NCBI RefSeq assembly: GCF_003046795.1
Contig: NZ_PZKN01000008.1
Span: 1-64,000 of the forward strand
Direction: 5' to 3'
DNA length: 64,000 bases
DNA from: Desulfonatronum sp. SC1
GTDB lineage: Bacteria > Desulfobacterota > Desulfovibrionia > Desulfovibrionales > Desulfonatronaceae
The notes beneath the pieces were generated by a model that worked only from the letters and a program-made list of their open reading frames with translations, was not told the DNA's origin and did no database searches. Positions 28,712 through 37,286 of this stretch are shown one piece after another; within the stretch, counting starts at the first letter, position 1, and each line of letters opens with the position of its first letter. Made by a program: the position numbers and the translations under genes.

Positions 28712-29884
28712 TTATGTCTCCGAGCAGGTGCCGATGAAAGCCTCGTCGCCTGAAAGCAGGGGGCGCTGTCCGGTCAGGAAACGCTTGGCGGCCAGAACGA
28801 TGCGCCGCGAGGCCCGGCCGTCGCCGAAAGGATTGCCGGTCCGACGCATGATCCGGGAGGCCCTGGACGTCCGGGCGAGTATCTCGCCGGCGGCCTGGAT
28901 CACGGTTTGCGGGTCCGTGCCCACCAGTCGGGCCAACCCGCAGTTCACGGCTTCGGCGCGTTCGGTGACGTCGCGCGTTACCAGGACCGGTACGCCGAAT
29001 GAGGGAGCTTCTTCTTGAACGCCGCCGGAGTCGGTAAGAATGAGTTCGGCTTGGTGCATCAGGCGAACGAAGTCCAGGTATGGCACGGAAGGGAGTAGAA
29101 CGATCCGGTCATGGCGTCCGAGGATTCGTTGCGCGGTTTGTTGAACAAGAGGGTTGGCATGGACCGGAAAAACCGCGATCACATCCGGATGATCCTGGAC
29201 GATGGATTCCACGGCCCGGCAAATGTTTTCCAAACCTTGGCCCCACGACTCCCTGCGGTGGGCCGTGACCAGAATCATGCGGCGTCCCAGGAGGCGGCTT
29301 TGGATGTCCGAGGCCAGGGGACCGAGCTTGTCCTCGAAATGCAGCAAGGCGTCCACCACGGTATTGCCCGTGACGGCGATGTTCTCCGGAGGGATGCGCT
29401 CGGCCAGCAGTTCGGCTGCCGCGGATTCCGTGGGCGCGAAGTGCGGTCCGGTCAGGATGGAGACCAAGCGGCGATTGGCTTCTTCGGGGAAAGGGTTTTG
29501 GAGATCATGGCTTCGCAGGCCGGCCTCAACGTGTCCCACGGGCACGCGGCGATAAAACGCGGCCAGGGCCGCGGCCAGGACCGTGGTGGTATCGCCCTGG
29601 ACCAGGAGCAGGTCAGGCCGATGCGTGTCGATTTCCTGATCCATGGCGCGCAGCGTGTCCGCGGTCATTTCGGCCAGGGAACTTCCCGGCCGCATGACTT
29701 CAAGATCGCGGTCGGGTCGTAGATCGAAGGAATCCAGGATCTGCGTGAGCATCTCCTTGTGCTGTCCGGTGCTGAGGACCCGAACCGCAAAATCATCCGG
29801 GCAGTCGCGAAAAGCGGCGATGACCGGGGCCATTTTGACGGCTTCGGGCCGTGTGCCAAGAACGATGTCAATGGTATGGGGCAT
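28712..29884 (-). CDS. wecB: UDP-N-acetylglucosamine 2-epimerase (non-hydrolysing)
   Basis: 390 aa. It converts UDP-GlcNAc to UDP-ManNAc. Family signatures: LGTRPEAVKMAPVI, QGDTTTVLAAALAAF, HVEAGLRS, PFPEEANRR, TAHRRESWG and LTDSGGVQEEAPSFGVPVLVTRDVTERAEA. GT-B fold, full length. It heads the operon wecB-nfrB-nfrA (4-nt gap to nfrB), so it presumably supplies UDP-ManNAc to NfrB. I see no ribosome-binding site before the ATG. Three tandem promoter-like repeats lie ~110-195 bases upstream. Confidence 0.94.
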   Translation of the reverse strand: MPHTIDIVLGTRPEAVKMAPVIAAFRDCPDDFAVRVLSTGQHKEMLTQILDSFDLRPDRDLEVMRPGSSLAEMTADTLRAMDQEIDTHRPDLLLVQGDTTTVLAAALAAFYRRVPVGHVEAGLRSHDLQNPFPEEANRRLVSILTGPHFAPTESAAAELLAERIPPENIAVTGNTVVDALLHFEDKLGPLASDIQSRLLGRRMILVTAHRRESWGQGLENICRAVESIVQDHPDVIAVFPVHANPLVQQTAQRILGRHDRIVLLPSVPYLDFVRLMHQAELILTDSGGVQEEAPSFGVPVLVTRDVTERAEAVNCGLARLVGTDPQTVIQAAGEILARTSRASRIMRRTGNPFGDGRASRRIVLAAKRFLTGQRPLLSGDEAFIGTCSET

Positions 29885-29992
29885 GGGAAAAGTGGATTAG
29901 AGGTGGGTTGGGAGGGGGATGACTCGCCTCGTCGCGTCGTGTCTGTTCACTTTGGAATCAAAACGTCAGGGACAAGGCGGAGCGAGCAAGGC

Positions 29993-30078
29993 GTCAATAT
30001 TAGTCAGGAATGGATATCAGTCAATAATAGTCAGGAATGGATATCAGTCAATAATAGTCAGGAATGGATATCTGTCAA
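29993..30078 (-). promoter_or_regulatory. Triple tandem promoter array facing wecB-nfrB-nfrA
   Basis: Three 27-bp direct repeats (29993-30019, 30020-30046, 30047-30073), almost identical. On the minus strand each unit gives a -35/-10 pair with a 16-nt spacer. Promoter 1: TTGACA (30073-30078) and TATTAT (30051-30056). Promoter 2: TTGACT (30046-30051) and TATTAT (30024-30029). Promoter 3: TTGACT (30019-30024) and TAATAT (29997-30002). The -10 of each upstream promoter shares a base with the next -35. They could equally be iterated binding sites for a regulator (GATATC in each unit). Confidence 0.65.
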
Positions 30079-30276
30079 TCTCAATTCCGGCGACGATCTG
30101 CGGACTGCTGAAAAAGTACCCTTGAAACAGGGAGAAGCCCGAATCCCGGCATCGATGGAAAAACCTCAAGTCCTCTACTTTTTCGGCGAGCAGCGTACAA
30201 TGATGCTTGCCAATTTGCCCACAACCGCGTCCAATCGCCCTGGTTCAACCCCGAGAACGTCCACCTTGACGATGTC

Positions 30277-30679
30277 GAGGGAATCAAAGGCGGACAGGCG
30301 ACAGCCGCTGCCATCTTCCTGGCCAGGACGTAGGGATCGAAGAACAATATCAAGGAGTTCGTCGACCAAAAACCAGTACGACCTGAGCCGACACGTAGAC
30401 GTAATTCGTCCCGAATATGCCTTTGACATCTCTTTACAGGGTACAGTGCCCCAAGCCATCCGGGCATTCTACGATTCAACGGACTTCGAGGATGCTATCC
30501 GCACCGCCGTTTCTCTGGGCGGGGACTGCGACACCCTGCCCTGCATCACCGGAGGGATTGCCCAAGCGTTTTACGGTGGTGTGCCGGTCGATATCCAGAG
30601 CAGGATCTATGCAATTCTGGATATGAAGCTGGGGGATGTTGCCAGGAAGTTTATGGAACGCTTTTGCGGCTTGCCATGA
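30277..30679 (+). pseudogene. Remnant of an ADP-ribosylglycohydrolase (DraG family)
   Basis: The last ~100 residues of a DraG-type ADP-ribosylglycohydrolase are readable from about 30372: YDLSRHVDVIRPEYAFD, then STDFEDAIRTAVSLGGDCDTLPCITGGIAQAFYGG, the metal-site region of the family. The preceding piece EGIKGGQATAAAIFLART (from 30277) is in another frame and runs into a TAG, so there is at least one frameshift. The N-terminal two thirds are missing. This is a decayed gene, not a functional enzyme. It lies between the wecB promoter array and nfeD. Confidence 0.75.
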
Positions 30680-30768
30680 ACCACATGTATGGTTCACAGT
30701 AGATTCCGTTACATCGGCACCGACATAACGATCTCATCCGTCCCATCATTTAATGACAAGGCTCCGAT

Positions 30769-31230
30769 ATGCTCCCAGATGCATGGATTTCCTCGTGGTT
30801 GCCGTGGTTTCTCGCTGCCATTGCTTTTGCAACCCTTGAATTGTTTCTGCCTGTTTTCGTTTTTCTCTTTTTTGGCATCGGCTGCCTGGGAGTTGCCCTA
30901 GCACTCCTTGTTTTTGACATCCATCTTTCACAACAGCTTGTTATCTTTATCATTGTGACAATTTCTTCGCTCGTGATGCTGCGAAAATGGATGATGGGCA
31001 TATTTCGCGGTGTAACCACTGACCGTACTGATAAAGATTTTGACGATTTTCCTTATGGTGAACGGGTTCAGGTTCTGAGAGACATCAATCCGTCACAGCC
31101 AGGGCGGATTCAACACCGAGGAACTGCCTGGGATGCCGTGGCCGACGAGAGTATCGAGGCAGGCACAACAGTCGAGATTATCGGTTATGCCGCTACTTCA
31201 CGCCAAACCTTTCAAGTTCGAAAAATCTAG
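30769..31230 (+). CDS. NfeD family membrane protein
   Basis: 153 aa. Membrane helices at ~residues 10-32 and ~45-68 (FLPVFVFLFFGIGCLGVAL and the following stretch) precede a C-terminal OB-fold domain (GRIQHRGTAWDAVADESIEAGTTVEIIG). This is the short YbbK-partner type of NfeD, without a protease domain. It pairs with a stomatin-like (SPFH) protein and is thought to stabilise or organise membrane microdomains. qmcA follows 12 nt later. Confidence 0.9.
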   Translation: MLPDAWISSWLPWFLAAIAFATLELFLPVFVFLFFGIGCLGVALALLVFDIHLSQQLVIFIIVTISSLVMLRKWMMGIFRGVTTDRTDKDFDDFPYGERVQVLRDINPSQPGRIQHRGTAWDAVADESIEAGTTVEIIGYAATSRQTFQVRKI

Positions 31231-31242
31231 AAGGAGTTCCTG

Positions 31243-32208
31243 ATGAACGCCACTCTTATCGCCCTGCTGGTTCTTGCCGGTTTTATTATTGTTATTCTTC
31301 TGAAAACAGCCGTCATTGTTCCTCAAAAAAGCGAGTATATTGTGGAACGACTCGGCAAGTATAACAATACGCTTGGAGCTGGATTTCATATTTTATTCCC
31401 ATTTATTGACCGTGTCGCCTACAAGTTCACATTGAAGGAAGAAGTTTTCGACATTCCCAGCCAAACATGCATCACAAAGGATAATGTGACCGTTGAGGTT
31501 GATGGACTTATCTATCTACAAATTGTGGATAGCAAGCAATCTGCCTACGGAATCAACGATTACCGCATGGCTGCATCCCAGTTGGCGCAAACGACATTGC
31601 GGTCCTGCATTGGCCGTATTGACCTGGACAAGACTTTCGAGGAGCGGGAGACCATCAACAGCCAAGTCGTCGAATCCATCGACCAGGCTGCGCAGGCATG
31701 GGGCGTGAAGGTCTTACGCTATGAGGTCAAGGACATTTTGCCGCCGGAGTCAGTAAAAAAAGCCATGGAGGCCCAGATGACGGCGGAGCGGGAAAAGCGT
31801 GCCGCCATCGCAAGATCCGAAGGCGAGCGTCAAGCCACGATCAACAGAGCGGAAGGAGATAGACAGGACGCCATCCTGCGTTCCGAGGGGGAAAAGCAAA
31901 AGCGGATCAATGAGGCGGAAGGGCGAGCCAGGGAGATACTCATCGTCGCCCAGGCCACCGCTGACGGGTTGAGCACGATTGCCAAGCAACTGGAAATGCC
32001 GGGTGGCCAGAACGCCGCGAACCTGAGGGTGGCTGAACAGTATGTCGTGGAGTTCGGAAAATTGGCCAAGTCTTCAAACACGATGATCATTCCAGGGAAT
32101 ATCGCCGACTTGGCGGGCATGGTATCTTCAGCCATGGCAGCATTTCAGAATGTGAAAAAGGGCAATATTGATGGTGGAACGGAAAGTTATCAATTCACAA
32201 ACAGGTAA
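31243..32208 (+). CDS. qmcA: SPFH/band 7 (stomatin-like) protein, QmcA type
   Basis: 321 aa. N-terminal membrane anchor (residues 4-25), SPFH domain (VPQKSEYIVERLGKYNNTL through DILPPESVKKAMEAQ), then an Ala/Glu/Arg-rich coiled coil (~180-250, AEREKRAAIARSEGERQ and repeats of the form RAEGDRQ) used in oligomerisation. It probably forms membrane microdomain scaffolds with the NfeD protein encoded just upstream. AAGGAG stands 7 nt before the ATG. Confidence 0.93.
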   Translation: MNATLIALLVLAGFIIVILLKTAVIVPQKSEYIVERLGKYNNTLGAGFHILFPFIDRVAYKFTLKEEVFDIPSQTCITKDNVTVEVDGLIYLQIVDSKQSAYGINDYRMAASQLAQTTLRSCIGRIDLDKTFEERETINSQVVESIDQAAQAWGVKVLRYEVKDILPPESVKKAMEAQMTAEREKRAAIARSEGERQATINRAEGDRQDAILRSEGEKQKRINEAEGRAREILIVAQATADGLSTIAKQLEMPGGQNAANLRVAEQYVVEFGKLAKSSNTMIIPGNIADLAGMVSSAMAAFQNVKKGNIDGGTESYQFTNR

Positions 32209-32514
32209 GTGTCGGGATGTGGCGAAGAGGCCCCAGGAAGAACTCGGCCTGAAATTACTCAACTGCATTGCGTCAGTCGCTTCACAGCTTTGACTTGGCT
32301 TATTCACATTTTTTTCTCAAAGTGTTTCCAGCCATCCATGCCTTAATTCACCGCTTTGATGCTTGCAGTGCATCAAAGCCGAGAGCTGGTCCTTGTTGAA
32401 GCAAGGGCAAGATGTAAGCAAGCTTTTTAGTCATATCAGGGGGTGGGAAAGAGGGTGGGAATGGCCCTTGGCATTCCCGAAACCAGAAAAGGCGGGAAAG
32501 AAATTCAGAAACAA
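32209..32514. other. Intergenic stretch between qmcA and the tRNA-Phe terminator
   Basis: About 300 bases at convergent gene ends. I see no gene, repeat or clear terminator for qmcA in it. Confidence 0.4.
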
Positions 32515-32549
32515 CAAAAAAAGGGTTACAGCATTTGCTGTAACCCTTT
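32515..32549 (-). terminator. Terminator of tRNA-Phe
   Basis: On the minus strand, AAAGGGTTACAGC / GCTGTAACCCTTT with a 4-nt loop ends in a run of T residues. It starts 8 bases after the tRNA end. Confidence 0.92.
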
Positions 32550-32557
32550 GATTTTCC

Positions 32558-32633
32558 TGGTGCCGAGGGACAGAATTGAACTGCCGACACGGGGATTTTC
32601 AGTCCCCTGCTCTACCGACTGAGCTACCTCGGC
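32558..32633 (-). tRNA. tRNA-Phe (GAA)
   Basis: A 76-nt cloverleaf on the minus strand starting GCCGAGGTAGCTCAG and ending with encoded CCA. The anticodon loop CTGAAAA gives GAA. The T loop is TTCAATT. The acceptor stem GCCGAGG pairs with CCTCGGC. Confidence 0.97.
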
Positions 32634-32722
32634 GGCGAAAGATTGAGCTTGTATCCAAAACTCCAAATCTTGGCAAGTGAATTTGGGAGGAATCTTTTCG
32701 TTTTCTTCAGCCGTTCGGAATG

Positions 32723-33886
32723 TCAGGAGAATGTTTGGTCTATAAGTTTGCGGTGGCCGGCGGGGAAGGCGTATTGGTTCAGCTCTTCCTGGCGGACCCA
32801 GCGATATTCCTGGGCCGCGGCGAGGATGGGCGGGGGCTTGGGTTGATCGTCTTCCAGGCGGCAGCGGTAGCAGTGGAGGGCCACGCGGTATTTGGTGTAG
32901 CCGTGGCGGATCACGGCGAGCTTGCGCGGGTCGTTCACCACGAAGCCGGTTTCTTCCATGTATTCGCGGATCAGGGTCTGCTCCGGGGTTTCCGCGCCTT
33001 CGATGGTTCCGCCGGGGAACTCCCACAACCCGGCCCAGACTCCGGTGGCCGGTCGCTTCTGGATGTAGATCAGCCCTTGGGCCATGAGTACGCCGGTGGC
33101 CACGTCGATGGGGATGTAGGTCACGGCCTTGGACGGAACCGGGCGCTCCAGGACGATGTCCAGGCGGCGGGCCTCGCAAATGTCGTGCAGGGGGCAGGAG
33201 GAGCAGCGTGGGCGGCGGGGAAGGCAGATCAGGGCACCCAGTTCCATCAGGGCCTGGCTGAAGTGTCGGATTTGTCCCGGCGGCGTCAGGGCCAAGGCCT
33301 GCTCGGCGATGAACGTGGCCGCGGCCCGTTGCCGGACCGGGACGTCCAGGTCGAAGATCCGGGCCATGACCCGGCTCACGTTGGCGTCCACCACGGCATG
33401 GGGTTGGTTGTAGGCAATGGCGCACACCGCGGCCGCGGTGTACGGCCCTATCCCGGGCAGGGCCAGCCAGCCGGCATGGTCCCGGGGCAGCGTTCCGGAG
33501 AGGTTGTCCATCACGTACCGGGACGCCCGGAGCAGGTTTCTGGCCCGGGTATAGTATCCAAGCCCTTCCCAGGCCGTCAGAACCTTGTCCTCCGGGGCCG
33601 CGGCCAGGACGCGGACATCCGGGAATCCGGCCATCCAGCGCTGAAAATAGCCCACCACCCGATCCATCTGGGTCTGCTGGAGCATGACCTCGGAAATCCA
33701 GACCTGGTAGGGATCATACGTCCTTCGCCAGGGCAGATCCCGGGCATGGGCCGCGAACCAGTCCAGCAGGGGGCGGGAGAAGGTGGACTGGTCAATCACG
33801 GCGGGATGAATCGGATTTTCGGCCGGTTTTCCGCGTGCCTTTCGGAGACTCTTTTGGGGTTTCCTTCTGGTCGTCCTTTTGGGCAT
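32723..33886 (-). CDS. mutY: A/G-specific adenine DNA glycosylase
   Basis: 387 aa. It removes adenine opposite 8-oxoguanine. The HhH-GPD core shows WISEVMLQQTQ, LPGIGPYTAAAV and the catalytic Asp in VVDANVSRV. The [4Fe-4S] loop is CLPRRPRCSSCPLHDIC. A C-terminal NUDIX-like domain (GVWAGLWEFPGGTIE, REYMEETG) recognises 8-oxoG. The ATG at 33886 lies 95 nt inside rnr, giving a Lys/Arg-rich N-terminus. A GTG at 33799 would leave only an 8-nt overlap and fits other MutY lengths, so the start is open. Confidence 0.92.
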   Translation of the reverse strand: MPKRTTRRKPQKSLRKARGKPAENPIHPAVIDQSTFSRPLLDWFAAHARDLPWRRTYDPYQVWISEVMLQQTQMDRVVGYFQRWMAGFPDVRVLAAAPEDKVLTAWEGLGYYTRARNLLRASRYVMDNLSGTLPRDHAGWLALPGIGPYTAAAVCAIAYNQPHAVVDANVSRVMARIFDLDVPVRQRAAATFIAEQALALTPPGQIRHFSQALMELGALICLPRRPRCSSCPLHDICEARRLDIVLERPVPSKAVTYIPIDVATGVLMAQGLIYIQKRPATGVWAGLWEFPGGTIEGAETPEQTLIREYMEETGFVVNDPRKLAVIRHGYTKYRVALHCYRCRLEDDQPKPPPILAAAQEYRWVRQEELNQYAFPAGHRKLIDQTFS

Positions 33887-36086
33887 TTTTACGGGCGCCT
33901 TTTCGGCTGGAGCCTTTCGCGGACCGCTTGGAAGGAGTTTCCTCAGGCGTCTTCTCCGGCTTAAGGGTCAGGTTGATCTCCAAGCGGGAGAGGCTGACGT
34001 CCTCCAGGATCACGGAAACCCGCTGCCCCATCCGGAAGGTTCGCCCGGTCCGCCGCCCCACCAGTTCGTGGCGCTCCGGGAAAAAGGCGTAATAGTCGTC
34101 GGTCAGCGAGGACAGCCGGACCATGCCGTCGGCCAGCAGATCGGACAGCTCCACGAAAAAGCCGAAGTCGGTCAGGGAGGAGATCACTCCGGAGAGTTCC
34201 TCGCCCACCCGATCCAGCAAAAACATCACCGTGACCCGCTTCAGGATCTCCCGCTCCGCGGCCATGGCCCGGCGCTCCCGGATGCTCAACTGATCGCCCA
34301 GAGTCTTAAGTTGTTTATTGGAGATTTTCGGGCCAAGCCCGGCCAGGGCGGTTTTCAGGGCCCGGTGCAGCTCCAGGTCGGCGTAGCGCCGGATAGGGGA
34401 GGTGAAGTGGGCGTAGCAGGTGGAGGCCAGGCCGAAGTGGCCGAGGTTTTCAGGGCTGTACTTGGCCTGCATCTGGCTGCGCAGGAGCAGCCGGTTGACC
34501 AGGAACTCCATGTCCGTGTCCTGGGCCGCGGCCAGAATGGCCTGCAAGGTTTTGGGGTCGGTCGGCTCGCCTTTCTTGGGGAGGCTGACGCCCAACTCAG
34601 TCTGCTGCAGAACCTTGAACAGGGCGCGCAGCTTGTCCGGGTCCGGCTGGTCGTGCACCCGGTAGAGCATGGACCGCCCGCGCTTGGTCAGGAATTCGGC
34701 CACGGCCTCGTTGGCCGCGATCATGAATTCCTCGATGATCTGGTGGGAAAAATGCCTGGGCCGGGATTGAATGTCCGCGGCTTCGCCCTGGACATCCAGG
34801 AGCACTGCCGGGTCCGGCAGATCAAAATCCAGGCTGCCTCGACCATGCCTGCGTTGCTTCAGTGCCCGGGCCAGGGTCGCGGCCCGGTCCAGCATGGTCA
34901 GCAGCGGACCCAGATCCCGGCGCACGGAATGGTCGTTTTCCTCCAGAGCCCGATGGACCTGCTCATAGGTCAGGCGGGCATGGCTCTGGATCACCGCGGC
35001 GTAAAAGTCGGAGCGGAGAATCTTGCCGTCCGGGGAAAAGTCCATTTCCGCGACCATGGCCAAGCGGGGCTCGTCGGGGTTCAGGCTGCACAGACCGTTG
35101 GACAACCGCTCCGGAAACATGGGCTCCACGGATTTGGGAAAATAATAGGAGTTGCCCCGTTCCCGGGCCTCCTCGTCCAGGGGGGTGAAGGGCGCGACGT
35201 AATGGGCCACGTCCGCGATGGCCACCCAGAGGGTGAAACCCTGGGCGATTTTCTTGACGCAGACCGCGTCGTCAAAGTCCTTGGCCGTTTCACCGTCAAT
35301 GGTCACCAGGGGCAGTTCGCGCAGATCCGCGCGGCTTTTGAAGTCCTCCTGAGCCGGTTTCTCAGGCAAGGCTTCAGCCTGCTCCAGGGCTGCCTCCGGA
35401 AATCCGGCGGGCACGTGATGGTTAAATTTGACTATCTGCTCCTGGACGTCGAGGTTGATCTCCGATCCCAGCACGGACTTGATGGTGCCGGACCAGAGAT
35501 GTTCCTCCAGCCGCTCGCCGATCCGGGCCAGGACGATGTCGTTCTTGCGCGGTTGCAGATCCGGGTCGGATGAGGTCAAAAGCAAATGAAAGCCCAGCTT
35601 GGGGTCCGTGGCCTGGGCCAGCCATTGGCCCCGTCCCCTGGCGTCCAGGATGCGCACGGCGTAGATCTCGGTCTTCCGTTCCAGCACCCGGACCACGCGC
35701 CCCTCCGGATTACGGCCGCGGCGTTTGGGCATCAGGGCCACGGCCACCTTGTCTCCGTGGCGGGCGTCGCCCAGATCACGGGGGCTTACGAAGACGTCCT
35801 TTCCGCTGCTGTCCTCCGGCAGCACGAACCCCACCCCGGAGCGCTGGATTTCCAGTTCTCCGGTGATGATCCGCATGGTCTCGGCCAGACCGTAGGCGTC
35901 GCGCATCTGGATGATCCGACCTTCCCGGACCAGTTGGTTCAACGTCTCGGTCAGATCGTCACTTTGCCGCTTTCCTCCTCCCAAAAGTTGGGACAATTCG
36001 GCGTAAGCCAGGGGAGTGCGGGCCTTGCGGAAAGCCTGGAGCACGCTCTCCGGTGTCAAGGCGTCTGATCGATTTTTTCGGGCCAT
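33792..36086 (-). CDS. rnr: Ribonuclease R (RNase II family 3'-5' exoribonuclease)
   Basis: 764 aa. Winged-helix N-terminus (ESVLQAFRKARTPLAYAELSQLL), cold-shock domains (GVGFVLPEDSSGKDVFVSP), catalytic RNB domain with DGETAKDFDDAV and its Asp cluster, then S1 (GVISSLTDFGFFVELSD), and a Lys/Ser-rich tail typical of RNase R. It degrades structured RNA. The ATG at 36086 has AAAGGA upstream; a longer in-frame reading would run through the repeat and is rejected. It overlaps mutY at its 3' end. Confidence 0.94.
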   Translation of the reverse strand: MARKNRSDALTPESVLQAFRKARTPLAYAELSQLLGGGKRQSDDLTETLNQLVREGRIIQMRDAYGLAETMRIITGELEIQRSGVGFVLPEDSSGKDVFVSPRDLGDARHGDKVAVALMPKRRGRNPEGRVVRVLERKTEIYAVRILDARGRGQWLAQATDPKLGFHLLLTSSDPDLQPRKNDIVLARIGERLEEHLWSGTIKSVLGSEINLDVQEQIVKFNHHVPAGFPEAALEQAEALPEKPAQEDFKSRADLRELPLVTIDGETAKDFDDAVCVKKIAQGFTLWVAIADVAHYVAPFTPLDEEARERGNSYYFPKSVEPMFPERLSNGLCSLNPDEPRLAMVAEMDFSPDGKILRSDFYAAVIQSHARLTYEQVHRALEENDHSVRRDLGPLLTMLDRAATLARALKQRRHGRGSLDFDLPDPAVLLDVQGEAADIQSRPRHFSHQIIEEFMIAANEAVAEFLTKRGRSMLYRVHDQPDPDKLRALFKVLQQTELGVSLPKKGEPTDPKTLQAILAAAQDTDMEFLVNRLLLRSQMQAKYSPENLGHFGLASTCYAHFTSPIRRYADLELHRALKTALAGLGPKISNKQLKTLGDQLSIRERRAMAAEREILKRVTVMFLLDRVGEELSGVISSLTDFGFFVELSDLLADGMVRLSSLTDDYYAFFPERHELVGRRTGRTFRMGQRVSVILEDVSLSRLEINLTLKPEKTPEETPSKRSAKGSSRKGARKNAQKDDQKETPKESPKGTRKTGRKSDSSRRD

Positions 36087-36118
36087 GGCGGTCACGTCCT
36101 TTGGCAAGTGGTTAACAA

Positions 36119-36341
36119 TCCGTTGAAAAACTCCTAATTGCTGCGTCGCTGTAAAAAGTTCAAACTCTCCCGTATCAATAAATACGCTTCGACCTTGATT
36201 CGATTGCCAGGACGGCAAATCGAAAATGTGGCGAAGCCACACCGTGAGGGCCGGACACAGGACGTGTCCGGTAGCTTTTCTTGCTCCTTGCACTTGGGGT
36301 TTTTGAACGGACTGTCGAGATAGGACTTTTTCATCACTCGG
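36119..36341 (+). repeat. Intercistronic structured repeat, long form (copy D)
   Basis: About 223 bp between thiM and rnr, opposite in orientation to these minus-strand genes. Ends read CCGTTGAAAAAC and GACTTTTTCATCAC. It has the long-form module: TTCGATTGCC / GGCAAATCGAA, GTGGC / GCCAC with GAA loop, and CCGGACAC / GTGTCCGG. It ends right at the thiM stop codon. Confidence 0.87.
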
Positions 36342-37157
36342 TTAAGCGGAGCATGCCTCCGCCCGCAACATCTGATCATCCCCGACCAGGGCCAGAATGT
36401 CCAGGAAGGCCGGTTCAAAGCTGCCCGGTCCGGTGGATTTCAGGGCCGCCAGCTCTCCGGCCACATTGTAGAGGGCCATGGCGGCCACGGCCCCGGCCAG
36501 GGTCTCGCCTCCCGCGCCGACGAACGCGGCCACGGTGGAACTCAGGGCGCAGCCCATGCCGGTGATCTTGGTCATCAGGGGAGAGCCCCCGGACAGGCGG
36601 ACGGTGCATCGCCCGTCCGTGACCAGATCCCGCTCCCCGGAAACAGCCACCACGCAGTTCAGTTTGACGGCCAGGTTCCGTGCCGTTTCGGCGATTTCCT
36701 CCACGCCATGCACGGCGTCCACGCCCCTGGCGCCTCCCTGGGCCCCGGAAACGGCCAGGATTTCGGACGGGTTGCCGCGGAGCACGGAGATTCGGACGGC
36801 GTCCAGAATCCGGATCACGGTTTCGGTCCGAAAGCGGGTCGCCCCGGCCCCCACCGGATCCAGGACCACCGGCTTGTTCAGCGCATTGGCCTTCTTCCCG
36901 GCCAGGATCATGGCCTCCACCCAGGGGCCGCTCAAGGTGCCGATGTTCAGGGCCAAAGCGTTGGCCAGGGACGTCATCTCCTCCACCTCCTCCGGAGCGT
37001 GGGCCATCACCGGATAGGCGCCCTGGGCCAGCAGCACGTTGGCCGTCACGCCCATGACAACGTAATTGGTGATGTTGTGAACCAGCGGCCCGGCCCGGCG
37101 CATGGTCCGGAGCTGCTCTGCCGCGATTTCCGGCCATTGTTTTTCTGTGTCGTGCAT
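36342..37157 (-). CDS. thiM: Hydroxyethylthiazole kinase
   Basis: 271 aa. It phosphorylates 4-methyl-5-hydroxyethylthiazole in thiamine salvage. Family marks: PLVHNITNYVVMGVTANVLLA, NIGTLSGPW, VLDPVGAGAT, LRGNPSEILAVSG, and the catalytic GMGCALSSTVAAF (Cys in place of the loop catalytic position seen in family members). A Shine-Dalgarno AGGAGAG precedes the ATG. No thiD or thiE adjoins it. I looked upstream for a TPP riboswitch and did not find its conserved boxes. Confidence 0.93.
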   Translation of the reverse strand: MHDTEKQWPEIAAEQLRTMRRAGPLVHNITNYVVMGVTANVLLAQGAYPVMAHAPEEVEEMTSLANALALNIGTLSGPWVEAMILAGKKANALNKPVVLDPVGAGATRFRTETVIRILDAVRISVLRGNPSEILAVSGAQGGARGVDAVHGVEEIAETARNLAVKLNCVVAVSGERDLVTDGRCTVRLSGGSPLMTKITGMGCALSSTVAAFVGAGGETLAGAVAAMALYNVAGELAALKSTGPGSFEPAFLDILALVGDDQMLRAEACSA

Positions 37158-37286
37158 GATCTCTCCTGGTAATGATTTGTTATATTTTCGTCACCGGCGA
37201 CCGGTTGAGCCCGGAGGCCGGAGGCGTTAGACTGATCCGCTTCGCGTCCTCTCCGAACAACCCGCCCAATTATTCATTCACACGTC

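Noticed and set aside
29993-30073. CRISPR array
   Set aside because: Units are direct and contiguous, with no spacers, and no cas genes are present.
29759-30679. Single ~300-residue protein spanning the wecB promoter repeats and DraG remnant
   Set aside because: Only the last ~100 residues show family similarity; the preceding similarity is in another frame, and the rest includes antisense wecB sequence and the tandem repeat.
37158-37286. TPP riboswitch before thiM
   Set aside because: The conserved boxes are not visible on the minus strand.
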